Shown here one piece after another: positions 1-10,586 of a stretch of DNA of 64,000 nucleotides. The DNA is taken from assembly GCA_019828595.1 (NCBI GenBank), contig JAHQRK010000012.1, positions 992,001 to 1,056,000 of the forward strand, written 5' to 3'. The notes under the pieces were generated by a model that saw only the letters and a list, made by a program, of their open reading frames with translations, was not told the origin of the DNA and made no database searches. Origin of the DNA: Aphanomyces cochlioides. Its lineage: Eukaryota > Oomycota > Saprolegniomycetes > Saprolegniales > Verrucalvaceae. Made by a program: the position numbers and the translations under genes. How positions within the stretch are numbered: position 1 is the first letter of the stretch; every line of letters begins with the position of its first letter.

Positions 1-1355
1 CGGTAACTGAAACAACAAGCCCACGGACCATTCGTCAATTGCTCCCATTGTCTGAGCACGATGAACTTGGCTTGGTTGCTGCTGGACCCGGCAATTATGC
101 AAATCGTCAGGGCCCTGAGCTTCCGGCCTTGTCGCATGACCCTTTGTCAACGAGCCCTGGTGCACATCAGTCGCCTCATCAAATTGCAAGTTCTGAAGTC
201 CCTGCGCTTGAATATGCTCTTCCTGACGGACCTCCCTCTAGTGAGGACTACCAGCTTACACGACGTGGGGACCGCTTTGGGACCCATGACCAACCTCAAG
301 CAGTGCACAGGGACCCACCTCTTCTGGGACCCACTGATCAATCCAACGTCCTTGCCGCAGTACCCGGTCTGACGTTCACTACAAGTGAGCAGGTTGAGAT
401 ACCTCTTGAGCTTACGGACTTACCTCGTACGGACCCTTCCGCCACGGATATGGAGATATCTGAAATTGATCATGGCCTTGCCCTGTTGCCTACGGTTTCG
501 GATCTTTCACAGCGTGTCTTGCAACTCCAAGATTCTGTCCGTTACACGGAGACATCAGTTTCACTACAACTCAACCAAATGCTAGTGGACCAACGCGGGG
601 CCAACTCGGCCCTGGGTTCTTTGACTTCTGCAGTAGAAGTTGCGTCCAACAGGACCCAACTCCTTGAGGGGGGCCTTTCTTCTCTGGAGCAGGGCCTCTC
701 TTCTACTCGACAAGACTTGCTCAACAGAGTCCAACAAGTAACGGACCAAGTCCATCAAGTGGGATTGACGGTCGAAACGACCCGGTCCGTTACGGATTCA
801 CAAATCTCACACATTCGAAAATCTTTGGCTGAAACGGTCCCACGAGAGACCCATGAAACAGCTATCCAAACACTGTCAGAAACCATTCTCGAATTGCGCC
901 AGTCCTTGCAAGACCAAGCGCCCGTCTGCCAACAACTCCGGTCCGGCCTTCTCTGTAACGAAGACCGCTTTCAGACCGAGCTTCATCAACTACAACAAGA
1001 GGTCCAGTCTCTCCGCTTTCTCCAAAGCGACTTCCAAACACGGGTCCCAGCCGAATTCAGCGAAACTCGCCGCCTACTTGAAGAACTCGACAAGTCCAAC
1101 AAGCACCTTAGCGCCTGTGTCTCGGACCTCACTCGGGAGAACTCTCAACTAACGAAACAAGTACTGTCCCTGAAGGAACAGCTCAATCTACACCAACAAG
1201 AACTACAAGAACTCCGGACCCAGACCCCGGACACTCAGCAAGCGACCGAACCTACCTCGGTCCCTACATCTTCCGATTCTAACGAGGTCCCTGCTCTAGT
1301 TCGTGACCTCAACGAACGAATTGCTTCTCTAGCTGCCGGACTCCATCAAACATGA
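1..1355 (+). CDS. Retrotransposon ORF upstream of gag, coiled-coil protein (partial)
   Basis: An open frame runs from the left edge to a TGA at 1353-1355, about 450 codons, with no ATG near its left end, so the start is outside the window. The first third is rich in Pro, Ser, Thr and Asp. From about position 480 onward it becomes Leu/Gln/Glu-rich with heptad-like spacing (for example VSDLSQRVLQLQDSV and SLKEQLNLHQQELQEL), which predicts a long coiled coil. It has no recognisable enzymatic motif. Its stop overlaps the gag start codon in an ATGA arrangement, so gag may be translated by reinitiation. A structural, Gag-like assembly role is inference. Confidence 0.75.
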   Translation, partial: VTETTSPRTIRQLLPLSEHDELGLVAAGPGNYANRQGPELPALSHDPLSTSPGAHQSPHQIASSEVPALEYALPDGPPSSEDYQLTRRGDRFGTHDQPQAVHRDPPLLGPTDQSNVLAAVPGLTFTTSEQVEIPLELTDLPRTDPSATDMEISEIDHGLALLPTVSDLSQRVLQLQDSVRYTETSVSLQLNQMLVDQRGANSALGSLTSAVEVASNRTQLLEGGLSSLEQGLSSTRQDLLNRVQQVTDQVHQVGLTVETTRSVTDSQISHIRKSLAETVPRETHETAIQTLSETILELRQSLQDQAPVCQQLRSGLLCNEDRFQTELHQLQQEVQSLRFLQSDFQTRVPAEFSETRRLLEELDKSNKHLSACVSDLTRENSQLTKQVLSLKEQLNLHQQELQELRTQTPDTQQATEPTSVPTSSDSNEVPALVRDLNERIASLAAGLHQT

Positions 1356-2623
1356 ACGATCTCAAAGAATCCATCAACACTATGGACCAAGACAAGAAAC
1401 TTGGCCAAGCAACTAAGTTCACCATTGTTCCTAGCTCGGACCACCAAGATGATTGCGCGTTCTTCATCCGTCAACTCTTGGAAACAGCAGACCGATGCCA
1501 ACTAAGCGATAACGATCGTCGCTCTCTCTTGGGCCTGAAGCTATGCTCGGACAAGACCCCGCCTTCCCTGCGCAAGTGGTGGATTTCCTTTGCCAAAACC
1601 AAGCAAGGCGAGACGTGGTCCGATGTTCTAGCCGAGTTCCAGGACCAGTTTTGTCTACGGACCTCGCGTCAAAAGGTCACGGACCTCCTGATCGACTCTG
1701 TCCGCTACGAGGATGAAACAGTCAGGTCCTATGCTACACGACTTCAGTCGATCATCGACGAGGTCGGCTTTCCCGCGGACCAAGGCGTAAACCTCTTTAA
1801 ACTCGGAGTCCGTCACATCAAGACCGAGTCTTGCCTCGAAAATACCGATCGCGAACTCAAGACGATCGCCGACTGCGTCAAGCTACTCCGGGCTCGTGAA
1901 ATTCCTTTGGACGATGCTCCTATGCCCGCATCTCGACCCAAATCTCGTGCAGGATCTGCCTCCGATACCACTTCAACCTATACGTCGCAGTCGGAAGCAT
2001 CTTCGGACCGAACTCCTCCGCGTTCCCCAAGACACAATCGTCGCGGGTCCCGCGTTTCCTTCGACGAACCCTCAACCGTAGAGCGTCTTCTGACTACGCT
2101 CCTCGATCAACAAAAAGAGTTCGTTGCTCATATTGAGCGGTCCGACCGCCATCACCAGTCTCTCATGGATGCCCTTTTGCGCCCTACGGGACTTCACTTT
2201 GTTGCTCCGATTCAGCCCTCTCCTGCACCACAATATGGCCAATCTTATGGATATCCTTGTACTCCTTTTGCTCCTCAGTCCGCAATTCCACCTGCGCCAC
2301 TAATTGGGTCTCAACCTCCTGGATCTTCGGACCAGCCTCAGATTACACCAAATGCTTCCCAAAACGCTGGCTTGTCTCAAACAGGACGTATCACCCCTGT
2401 GATTATATCAGACAAGCCTGACATGGAAACGACCACCGGAACCAAGGTCTGTGGTCGCTGTAAACAAGCCGGACACGGTCGTGACAACTGCTATCGCAAA
2501 AACCTCCGTTGCTCTGTGTGCCGCAAAGTCGGTCATTACGCCGGCGAACATGCTCGTACCTGCAAAATATGCAAGAAAGTTGGACATATCAGCTCTCGCT
2601 GTCCTGAGAAGACTGCCCCATGA
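1352..2623 (+). CDS. gag: Gag protein with three CCHC zinc knuckles
   Basis: The ATG at 1352 overlaps the upstream stop by four bases. The product is 423 aa. Residues of about 30-180 form a retrotransposon Gag (capsid-like) region with SLRKWWISFAKTKQGETWSD. The middle is Ser/Pro/Gln-rich. The C-terminus has three tandem zinc knuckles, CGRCKQAGHGRDNC, CSVCRKVGHYAGEHARTC and CKICKKVGHISSRC, which bind nucleic acid in retroelement Gag proteins. The middle knuckle has a longer final spacing than the canonical CX2CX4HX4C. The TGA at 2621-2623 is followed by open pol sequence in the same frame, so either readthrough joins Gag to Pol or the stop is a lesion. Confidence 0.9.
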   Translation: MNDLKESINTMDQDKKLGQATKFTIVPSSDHQDDCAFFIRQLLETADRCQLSDNDRRSLLGLKLCSDKTPPSLRKWWISFAKTKQGETWSDVLAEFQDQFCLRTSRQKVTDLLIDSVRYEDETVRSYATRLQSIIDEVGFPADQGVNLFKLGVRHIKTESCLENTDRELKTIADCVKLLRAREIPLDDAPMPASRPKSRAGSASDTTSTYTSQSEASSDRTPPRSPRHNRRGSRVSFDEPSTVERLLTTLLDQQKEFVAHIERSDRHHQSLMDALLRPTGLHFVAPIQPSPAPQYGQSYGYPCTPFAPQSAIPPAPLIGSQPPGSSDQPQITPNASQNAGLSQTGRITPVIISDKPDMETTTGTKVCGRCKQAGHGRDNCYRKNLRCSVCRKVGHYAGEHARTCKICKKVGHISSRCPEKTAP

Positions 2624-4672
2624 GAAGACGGCGCCGAGTCGGACCCTTCGGGGACGGAATCCGTCTCGGCCAGCCAGTCTCAGCACATTTCCGATGTGCC
2701 AGAGATCAATGCAAATATTCATGATTCATCTGTGCACACGCCTCAATCTCGCAGGTCCCGACCCCAGCAGACGTCTCAACGTCAGCCCAAGTCGGGACCA
2801 CCAACCACTCGAACATATTCGTCTGTGACAGCCACAGACTCGACATCTCCGGCCTCTGCACGGTCACGACCCCAGTAGACGAGCTCAACTCGTTCGCCCA
2901 AGTCGGACCTGGGTCGCAACTCACTCACGGAATCAACCACAACACCGGTCCCTACCTCTACTGTCTCGAACCCACTTGGAAATAACACTGCGCTTACTCC
3001 TGCTCTCGGACCTGACACTTCACTGTCTGGATCGCTGTCCGAGTCTTCATCAGCACCGGTCCGGACTCCTGTATTCTCCGATGAACAAGTCTCTACCTTA
3101 CTGACAGAGGGACTCTCATTCCCTGTGGAGGACTACGACAAGGAGATAGAGGGCCGCCTTCATCCTATCGCTAAGACCGACATTCGTCGCCAACTCGACC
3201 GCATTAAGGCCCGTCGCAAAAATCCCACTCACGAGGAAATTCTGAAGTCGCTGGACTTGGGACCCGAGCATTCGCACCTTCTTATGGCTCCTGCTACCAT
3301 AGAGGATGAGGACTTGTGGCTCAAATGGTTCTCGGACACGCTAAGCAAATGCGAAGAAGCACGAAAAGCGAACCGAGACTTCAGTACCAATCGACCCATT
3401 GCTCGCATAGGATGGGCCGATGTCAATCCATACTCAGTCCTTGACGACAAGGACGACTATCCCTCGGACCCTCCGGGACCCCACTTGTTTGGTGATTCTG
3501 ACGATGAATCGGACGATACGCTAACGTACCATGTGGCCCCGGTCCAGATCCTGACATCCATTATACATACGCCAAATCTTCCCTCTTCTGCCTCGCGCAG
3601 CATTACTCACCCGCCTGTCACATGGGACGACCTGCCCATCGCATATCCCGATGATGATTTGAGCCCTATCCAAGCAACCAAACAAAAGGTCCGTAACCTA
3701 CGCAACTACCATAGACGATGCGCAAAACGGGACCCACGCTACAATGACGATCTATTTACGGATTGTCTAGGGACTCGTCGTTTCATTGCAAGAATACAAC
3801 CTGTATGTCACACCAGGTCCCTCAACGGACCTGACCCCTTTATCAAGGCCTATGTCAACGGAACCAAGACCACAACACTCATCGATACTGGTGCCACTAG
3901 CAGCTTTATCAGCGCTACATTCTGGCATCACCTCGGACAACCGACCCTCACACGGCCCAAGTCGAACTTTGTATCCGCGGACAGTTCCAACCTTGAAATG
4001 CTGGGAAGTGCTACCTTCTAGGTCCGCATCGCAGGACGCACTGTCGACTTCCCCTTTTGGGTCATGTCCACGGCCCTGACCGACTGCATAGTCGGGATTG
4101 ACTTACTACGCTATCTTGGGGCCGTGATCAATCTACGCGATAACTCTCTTACGTTGGAAGATGGGGACCACCTCTTATCATTGGACCCTCTTCCAGAGTC
4201 ACAAACCACTCAACATCCTACGGGCTATGCTCTAGTTGCTTCTACTACCACGGTCCCACCACGCTCCGTCTCTTGGGTGCCTTGCCAAGCCGGGACCGAC
4301 CTTCCCCGATCAACAACAATCTTACTTGAGCCTTCCAAGCAGACTCTCCTTCATGTGGCTGCTGCTCTTTACACTACACAACCCACCATCTATGTGGAAG
4401 TCATCAATCCCTCAGAGTCCCCTATCGTGCTTGACTCTGCGGCTCCTATCGGTACATGGACCGCTCTTCCTCAAGACTTTGACGAACGATCACCCATGGA
4501 ACCCAGCGTCTCAGACACTGATGTTTCTGTAGCCACCTCCTCGTCATCGGTCCCATCCAAGAATGAACAACCCAAGCGGGTCCTGACTGCATTAGGGGCC
4601 CCTGGTATTGTTTGCCCAGTACAAACAACCAATCAACCAGTCAAAGAGCTACCAATTGACTGGGCAGACTAG
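2624..4672 (+). pseudogene. pol: pol N-terminal part: linker and retropepsin-type aspartic protease (broken)
   Basis: This continues in the gag frame. A Ser/Thr/Pro-rich linker is stopped by TAG at 2876-2878. From 3125 an open stretch leads to the protease core, TTLIDTGATSSFIS at about 3880, where DTG is the catalytic motif. A TAG at 4019-4021 interrupts the protease. The frame then resumes with the second half (DCIVGIDLLRYLGAVINL, the ILG-like flap partner region) and ends at a TAG at 4670-4672. The reading frame is unchanged across all three stops, so these are point nonsense changes. The family normally cleaves Gag-Pol in the particle. Confidence 0.85.
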
Positions 4673-6272
4673 AGTCTCAGCATCGAGCAGCGCGAGTTAC
4701 TTCGCAAGACCTTACTCAATTTCGCCGACATATTTGTGGATACGTCAAAGGCCCCGGGCCGGACCCACCTGGTTGAATTCAGCATCGACACGGGTGATAG
4801 TGCCCCTATTCGATCGGCCCCGTACAGGACCTCGAAGGCTGAAGACGACATAATGGAAGCTGTGATCAACCAATACCAGGACCTTGGTCTAATCAGACCC
4901 TCCAAGAGTCCATGGGCCAGCCCAGTTCTGATGATCCGAAAACCTGACGGGTCCATACGCTTTTGCATCGACTACCGTCGCCTTAACAAAGTTACAGTCA
5001 AGGACTCTTACCCTATGCCCCGCATTGACGACTTACTCGATGTCCTTGGCCGGGCCAAACTATTCTCAACTATGGACATTGCGTCGGGATACTGGAAGGT
5101 CCCGATGGCCAAGGACAGCATTGAAAAGACCGCCTTCACGTGCAAGTACGGACTTTACGAGTGGCTTGTCATGCCATACGGTCTTTGTAACGCGGTCCCG
5201 TGTTTTGAACGACTCATGGAGCAGATTCTGATGGATTACAAGTGGCGGACCTGCCTCGTATACCTCGACGACTGCATCGTTTTTAGCGAAGACTTCGGGA
5301 CACACCTCATTCGCCTGCGTCAGGTCCTGTCCAAGTTCCGCGAAGCAGGATTTAAACTCAAAATGTCGAAGTGCAAGTGGGGCCGGTCCTCAGTACCATT
5401 CCTCGGGCACATCGTCACTCCTGCGGGACTACTACCCAATCTGGAGAAAATCAAGTCGGTCCTGCGCATCAAACCTCTTACAGAGTGTGGCAGAGGTCCG
5501 GGCCTTCCTCGGACTCGCCGGCTACTTTCGCCGTTTTGTCAAGGACTTTGCCGAAATCGCGGCCCCCTTGACGGCACTATTATCGGCCGACATCTTTACC
5601 TGGACACCTGAATGTGACCAGGCCCTTGACACACTCAAACGCCGACTGGTTTCACCACCGGTCCTGGCACACCCTGACTTTGATCTTCCCTTTTCGATAT
5701 GGGTCGACGCCAGCCACATTGCTGTTGGCGCTGTCCTGATGCAGAAACAACAAGGCAAGAACCGTGTTATCGCATATGCTTCTCAGTCCCTGTCCAAAGC
5801 CCAGGCGAAATGGACCAACAAGGACTCTGGTATCTCCGAAATCGAATGTTATGGTGTCGTATGGGCCACTCGAAAGTTCAGACCCTACATCGATCGACGC
5901 CATTTTACCATCTACACGGACCACGAGGCCCTCACATGGCTTTTCAACACCGGGACCCGATCCGGAAATCACAAACTCGCCCGTTGGGCTATGGAACTTC
6001 AAGGCCTCGACTACACGGTAGTCCACAAGCCTGGTGAGCTTAATGGTGCCGCTGATGGGCTCTCCCGCTTGGCTTGCCCTATCCTCACAAGGTCCCGCGC
6101 TCGCCATACACAGACCTCACTCGACAATGACGGGACCCGAGCCATCGAGGATGCAGCCCTCGCCAGGGAGAAACTCTCCACATATCTCCCTCAACATCAC
6201 AAGTCCGGTCGCGCACGGAGCGCGCGCTTCAACACCCCGGACCCACCTACAAGAGACCCTGAACCAACATAG
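4673..6272 (+). pseudogene. pol: pol middle part: reverse transcriptase and RNase H (frameshifted)
   Basis: The reverse transcriptase is read from about 4700. Visible motifs are SPWASPVLMIRKPDGSIRFC, the primer-grip region, MPYGLCNAV and the catalytic YLDDCIVFS at about 5260. Near 5480 the frame shifts by one base inside the sequence that should read AEVRAFLGLAGYFRRF. RNase H follows in the new frame, with FSIWVDASHIAVGAVL, YTDHEALTWLF and GAADGLSR. The frame ends at TAG 6270-6272. The YLDD box is typical of Ty3/gypsy RT. The frameshift and the flanking stops make this copy non-functional, though the motifs are well preserved, which suggests recent decay. Confidence 0.92.
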
Positions 6273-8012
6273 AAGGGACCCTCTACCAACTCGACGGTCG
6301 AGCTCTTTAACGCCCGTGGCCGTCCAACAGCAAGACTTTACAACGAACAAGGGTCCGACCCTGAAATCGCTGCTATCCGTGCTTACCTCGAAGATGGCGC
6401 AGTGCCCGTAGACCCACGACTGCACAAACGTGTCACGAGGAACGGACACCAATTTACAATCCGCCAAGGCATTGTATGCCGCTTCGTCACCATTGAAACA
6501 CCCCTTCGGAATTCCGAATTGGTTGTGGAACCTATGATTCCTAGGTCCATGATCGAGGAGGTACTCCGGGCCAGCCACTGTTCCCCATTCGCGGGACACC
6601 TCGGGTTCAACAAGACCCGCGAACGCATTCGTCGGACCGCATACTGGACCGACTGGATTCAAGATTGCAAAGACTTTGTTACCATGTGCCCTGACTGCAA
6701 CAAGGCCAAAGGAGGCCGCCCGCTGAGGCAGGGATCCATGCACAGGATGCCTATTTATGACCTCAAGGGACCCTTCGACCTTATGGTGGTCGACGCACTG
6801 GGACCCCTGCCCACTATGGAGAACGGCAACAAATACGTCCTCGTATTCGGGGACTACTTCACCCGATGGATCGAGGCATTCCCAGTCCCTGACTTAAAAA
6901 CGTCTACGTTCACCCGGACCCTTATCGACGTGGTCCTCTGCCGCTTTGGTGTGCCCAACCGCCTCTTATCAGACCGTGGCTCCAACTTCATCTCCGAGCT
7001 GGCGGAGACCATGTACGCAACACTCGGTATTCACAAACTTACAAGTGCCCCCTATCACCCGCAGAGCCAGGGTCTTGTCGAACGCTTCAACCACACAATC
7101 ATCCAAATGCTGAAAATCTTTGTCAATGACCACCACACGGACTGGGACACCTACCTGCCTCGTCTCCTTTTCGCATACAGAACATCCTACTAAGAGACCC
7201 TTGGGGACTCGCCCTACTTTTGCCTATTTGGACGGGACCCGACTCTTCCACTCGATCTGGCCTTCCTCAACTCGGGACCCTCCTGGAAGTCAGATGATCT
7301 ACCTCAATATAAACACAGACTGGCATCGTCTTGGCGACAGACCAGGTCTCTCGTCGAGAAACAACTGGTCGCGGGCCAAAACAAGAGTGCACGAGCAAGG
7401 ACCGACCGCAAACCCATTGAATTCGAAGAGCAATCGTCGGTCTGGCTGTACAAATACTTTTCCAAGTCCAACGATCCGTCAGACCCCCTGACCCGCAAAT
7501 TAGCGACCCATTGGCACGGCCCCTATCGGGTCCACCGACGTCTGGGTCCCAACACTTACCAGATTGAAGTGCCTACCCATCCTGACAAACTCGTCACGGT
7601 CAACGTGGACCGCCTTAAACCTTTCCGAGGATACTACTCTCGCCCATACAACGACGACGTACCCCAGGGCGATGACGAACAAGACGACCTCACTCTCGAC
7701 TGCCTACCCAACTCTAGCTTTGTGGACCTAGTCTCATTCCCCGACAACGATATCGCTTACACCAACTCTGGGTCCCCCATCTACCGCATCGTAAACAAGC
7801 GGCGTGAACCTGGGACCCGCGAAACGGACTACCTGGTCGAGCATGTGGACGGGTCTAAGTACTGGACCTCATTGTCCAAACTCAGCGAATATCGGTCCTA
7901 TGTCGACGACTTCGAAAGCCAACTACGTATGGACCATGGCTTACCTCCTCTCCGTCGCTCCCCACGATTCCAAGACCTCGACGTTGAGCCCAAGAACGAC
8001 ACGCTATTCTAA
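6273..8012 (+). pseudogene. pol: pol C-terminal part: integrase with chromodomain-like tail (broken)
   Basis: The RNase H frame continues after the TAG at 6270. The integrase zinc-binding HHCC domain is seen as HCSPFAGHLGFNKTR followed by CPDCNKAKGG. The catalytic DDE core has MVVDALGPLP, LLSDRGSNFI and GLVERFNHTI. A TAA at 7191-7193 stops the frame, and homologous sequence resumes in the same frame. The final 147 codons (7569-8012) contain YRIVNKRREPG, DYLVEHVDGSKYWTSLSKLS and an acidic end, matching the layout of a chromodomain (aromatic cage and WEP-like strand). In chromoviruses this domain directs integration to particular chromatin. The domain call rests on pattern only. Confidence 0.85.
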
Positions 8013-8345
8013 AAGACTTTCCGAATACTGCCAAATACTGCCCTGGGCCAACTTCTCATAGCGCCACGTGACATCTGACCTTTTACATTACTCTGCAACA
8101 ACCTACAAATCACCTACGCACACGGTCCCAACTATAAACTATTCCGGCCACCCGCTTATGTCTGGGACCCCCACCAATTCAATACTGCATTCAACCGGGC
8201 TCTAGTGCGCTTACACTGCCTACCCACATCAGGGACCACCACCAAAAACTAAAAAAAACGCTCTTTCGAGCAATGCTCTCGTCCTTACTGCTCCACGCCC
8301 ATCACCTCGGCCGGCCGACGTAGTCGACCTTTAGTGGGGGGGGTA
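8013..8345 (+). other. 3' untranslated region and polypurine tract of the LTR retrotransposon
   Basis: There is no coding sequence. The tract AGTGGGGGGGG at 8333-8343 lies directly before the LTR and fits the polypurine tract that primes plus-strand synthesis. GGWCC motifs continue here (at about 8122, 8165 and 8232). Confidence 0.75.
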
Positions 8346-8643
8346 TGTGACGGTGATGAGCGTGTCGCCACCTGATTGACACGCATCCCTTCGAGTAACC
8401 TTCCAGGGTCCGTCCTCCGCGAAAGGTCCCTCATCCTCCATGAAAGGACTCCTCGTCCTCGACAGCTCGTCCTCGAGCTTGCATATGCATGTGTAGATTA
8501 GAATTCATTTCCACCTTAAGTGCAAACAAGGTCTTCATCCTACCTTGTGCGTCCTTCAGTTTCTAGCGAGAATACGATTGCCTGGTGTTCGATTGCGGTC
8601 GATCATCTTTATTATTTGCGACTCTCTCATCCCCCACGTTACA
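8346..8643 (+). repeat. 3' LTR of the first retrotransposon
   Basis: The 298-bp stretch starts TGTGACG right after the polypurine tract and ends CGTTACA, giving TG...CA ends with a short, slightly imperfect inverted repeat. The next base begins sequence homologous to the AKR gene, which fixes the right boundary. The other LTR is not in the window, so the pair cannot be compared and the 5-bp target duplication cannot be checked. Confidence 0.82.
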
Positions 8644-8691
8644 GAGGTTTTCTGGCCGACATTGACGCATTTGACGGCTCTTCCCCAAGAT

Positions 8692-9264
8692 CCCCCCACT
8701 TTAATAAATGAAAAAATTATTTAAGAAACAATGAACAACATTTACTTTGTCTGTTCCACTTTACTGAAAACATTAGTTTGCAGACATGAGTCTAAGTGCC
8801 CAGTAAAATGGAGCAGAAGGAGAATAAGAAGTTTTCACTTGTCGTTGCCCAATTCGCAAGTATGAAACTTGGAGATCTTGAATTGGAGCCGACACTACGC
8901 CGCTAGGTGCTAGAGTAGATCAGCGCTGATTTACTTCATGATTTCCCTTTGCAATCAACAAGGCTGCAATCGCACTACCGTATACCTTGTGAGTTCGTCG
9001 AGTGCAGACAGAACTGAATCACATTTTTGTCAATTGCATTCGCTATCGTCCGATGCGAATGACCGCAGTTAGCTCAAACACCGTCTGGTCTGATGCATAC
9101 ACCAAACTAGTCGTTAATACCGTGAGTGGGGGGAATTTGCGTCTGAAGGACATCTCCAAGCAGATATGTACAATTTAATTAATTTATTCAGGCATCTCAA
9201 TATGGTTATCCGGATGTTTAATAAAGATTTCATCGTTTATATTGATTAAATAAAAAGTGGGGGG
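8692..9264. mobile_element. 573-bp non-autonomous TIR element (MITE-like)
   Basis: It starts CCCCCCACTTTAATAAATG and ends with the inverted complement, AAAAGTGGGGGG. The first 11 bp of the inverted repeats match exactly. It is flanked by AT on both sides (8690-8691 and 9265-9266), a possible 2-bp target duplication. It carries no coding sequence. It lies between two pieces of the broken AKR gene, which independently supports the boundaries. The superfamily is not recognised. Confidence 0.75.
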
Positions 9265-9301
9265 ATCGCACGTTTCTTCGAACTGGCCAAGGAGAAGAAC
9301 G

Positions 9302-10586
9302 GGCTCTGCCACAACATCTCCCCGCAAAAATAAATGAAAACTTATTTAATATAGTGAATTCATTATTGATTTATCTGGAGCTTATAGCTTGACATATTCC
9401 ACACATGATTTGCTCGTCGCGAGCACGCATCGGGAAAAACCAGGATCGCCACAGGTACTCATCAAGTAGCTCAGGAATCATATCCTTCGCTACACCGCGC
9501 ATGGCCTTCAAATGCCTCTTCACACGCATTTCCCACACACCTTCAATAGTTTGTGTGTGGGCACCATTCGAGGGATTCACAAAATTCCTCGAATGGTTGA
9601 CCCATTGATGCGAATAATTCATATCTATCAGATCAATAAGTACAAATCGTAACTGAAAACTACCTGACAACAGTCTGTTGTTCTCTAGAGTGTGTCTCTC
9701 GTTTGCGGACACATATGAAGAGAATTTGTCGGAGATAATCAAAGTTCCCGGCTTGATATGCTGCTTGATGATTGTAGAAGTGTTTGTTTCGACCTATCAT
9801 TGAAAACAAGGCGACCAAACCACTTTCCCGTGGCTCGATCTACGCCACCGAAGAGCCAGCAGTCGTCATAATGGCGGCCACGATTATACTTAGATTTCTT
9901 TTTAAGAGAAGTTTTGTCTATTTCGACGATACATCCCTCGCCGCCTATCTAGAAAACACGTTTAAAGAGATCCCGAGAGAAAGACTTACCACAGCATTGC
10001 ATCGCACAAGATCTTCCGAGCAGATATCTCGACATTCTCTGTAGAGTTTCGTAACGGTCGTTACTGAAACCGCAACTTCCTGAGCCGCTTTAGTAACGGG
10101 TCGTTGAGCTGCCCAACAGTAGAGCAATCTCACGACTTTTGAGATGCTAATGTGGAATTTCTTAAAGAATGTTCCACTTCTCACGCTTATCTCGCTCTTG
10201 GAGCATGGCCCCTTATGGCAGCGCCATCGCATAGCGGTCAGACGCATAGAATTTCCACAGTTCTTACAGTACATAGCAGATCTAATGAGACCCGCTTGCA
10301 TGCACCAACGGACAACGGATTCATCCGTTTTGAGTGCCTCATGAATCGCAGCGTATGAGAAACTGGCGGCATTGGACAAGTCGTAGCCACTCATGGCTAC
10401 ACTGTGAAAGACGAAGTGAGTACGGGGAGGAAATGGGGTTGAGTGACTTCGATTGAAATCGCCCGCCGAAATTTTGGCGGTCATTTGTCTTATCCGGACG
10501 AATTTGTAATTGTTATCCGGAATATTTATAGATAATGTTCATTTATTTATGTTAAATAATTTGCGGGGAGATGTTGTTGTAGAGCC
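9302..10586 (-). mobile_element. Merlin (IS1595-like) DNA transposon with 8-bp target duplication
   Basis: The 1285-bp element has terminal inverted repeats of about 27 bp: left GGCTCTGCCACAACATCTCC, right complement GGCTCTACAACAACATCTCC. It is flanked by the direct repeat GAAGAACG (9294-9301 and 10587-10594). The uninterrupted AKR gene has a single GAAGAACG at the matching place. An 8-bp duplication and GG-starting ends are known for Merlin. It encodes an ISXO2/IS1595-type transposase on the minus strand. Confidence 0.92.
9371..10484 (-). pseudogene. Merlin (ISXO2-like) transposase, one intron, probably frameshifted
   Basis: Translation starts at ATG 10484. The N-terminal part has a zinc ribbon (CKNCGNSMRL...RWRCHKGPC) and a helix-turn-helix region (AAQEVAVSVTTVTKLYRE). 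A 41-nt GT-AG intron (9989-9949, GTAAGT...TTTCTAG) joins ...RCNAV to IGGEGCIVEIDKTSLKKK, the first block of the DDE domain, followed by YNRGRHYDDCWLFGGVDRAT. A one-base shift near 9790 is needed to enter TLIISDKFSSYV and then VNHSRNFVNPSNGAHTQTIE, ending at 9371. The D/D/E positions expected of the family are recognisable. The shift near 9790 suggests this copy is inactive unless there is a second tiny intron. Confidence 0.85.

Larger units (their letters stand above)
1..8643 (+). mobile_element. Ty3/gypsy chromovirus-like LTR retrotransposon, 5' end outside window
   Basis: The element carries, in order, a coiled-coil ORF, gag with CCHC knuckles, aspartic protease, reverse transcriptase, RNase H, integrase and a chromodomain-like tail, then a polypurine tract and a 3' LTR. 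This protease-RT-RH-IN order defines Ty3/gypsy. The 5' LTR lies left of the window. The pol frame is interrupted by in-frame stops at about 2621, 2876, 4019, 4670, 6270 and 7191 and by one frameshift near 5480, so this copy cannot make a full polyprotein. The right LTR end abuts aldo-keto reductase sequence, so the element sits inside a duplicated AKR gene. The motif GGWCC is unusually dense throughout. Confidence 0.93.
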
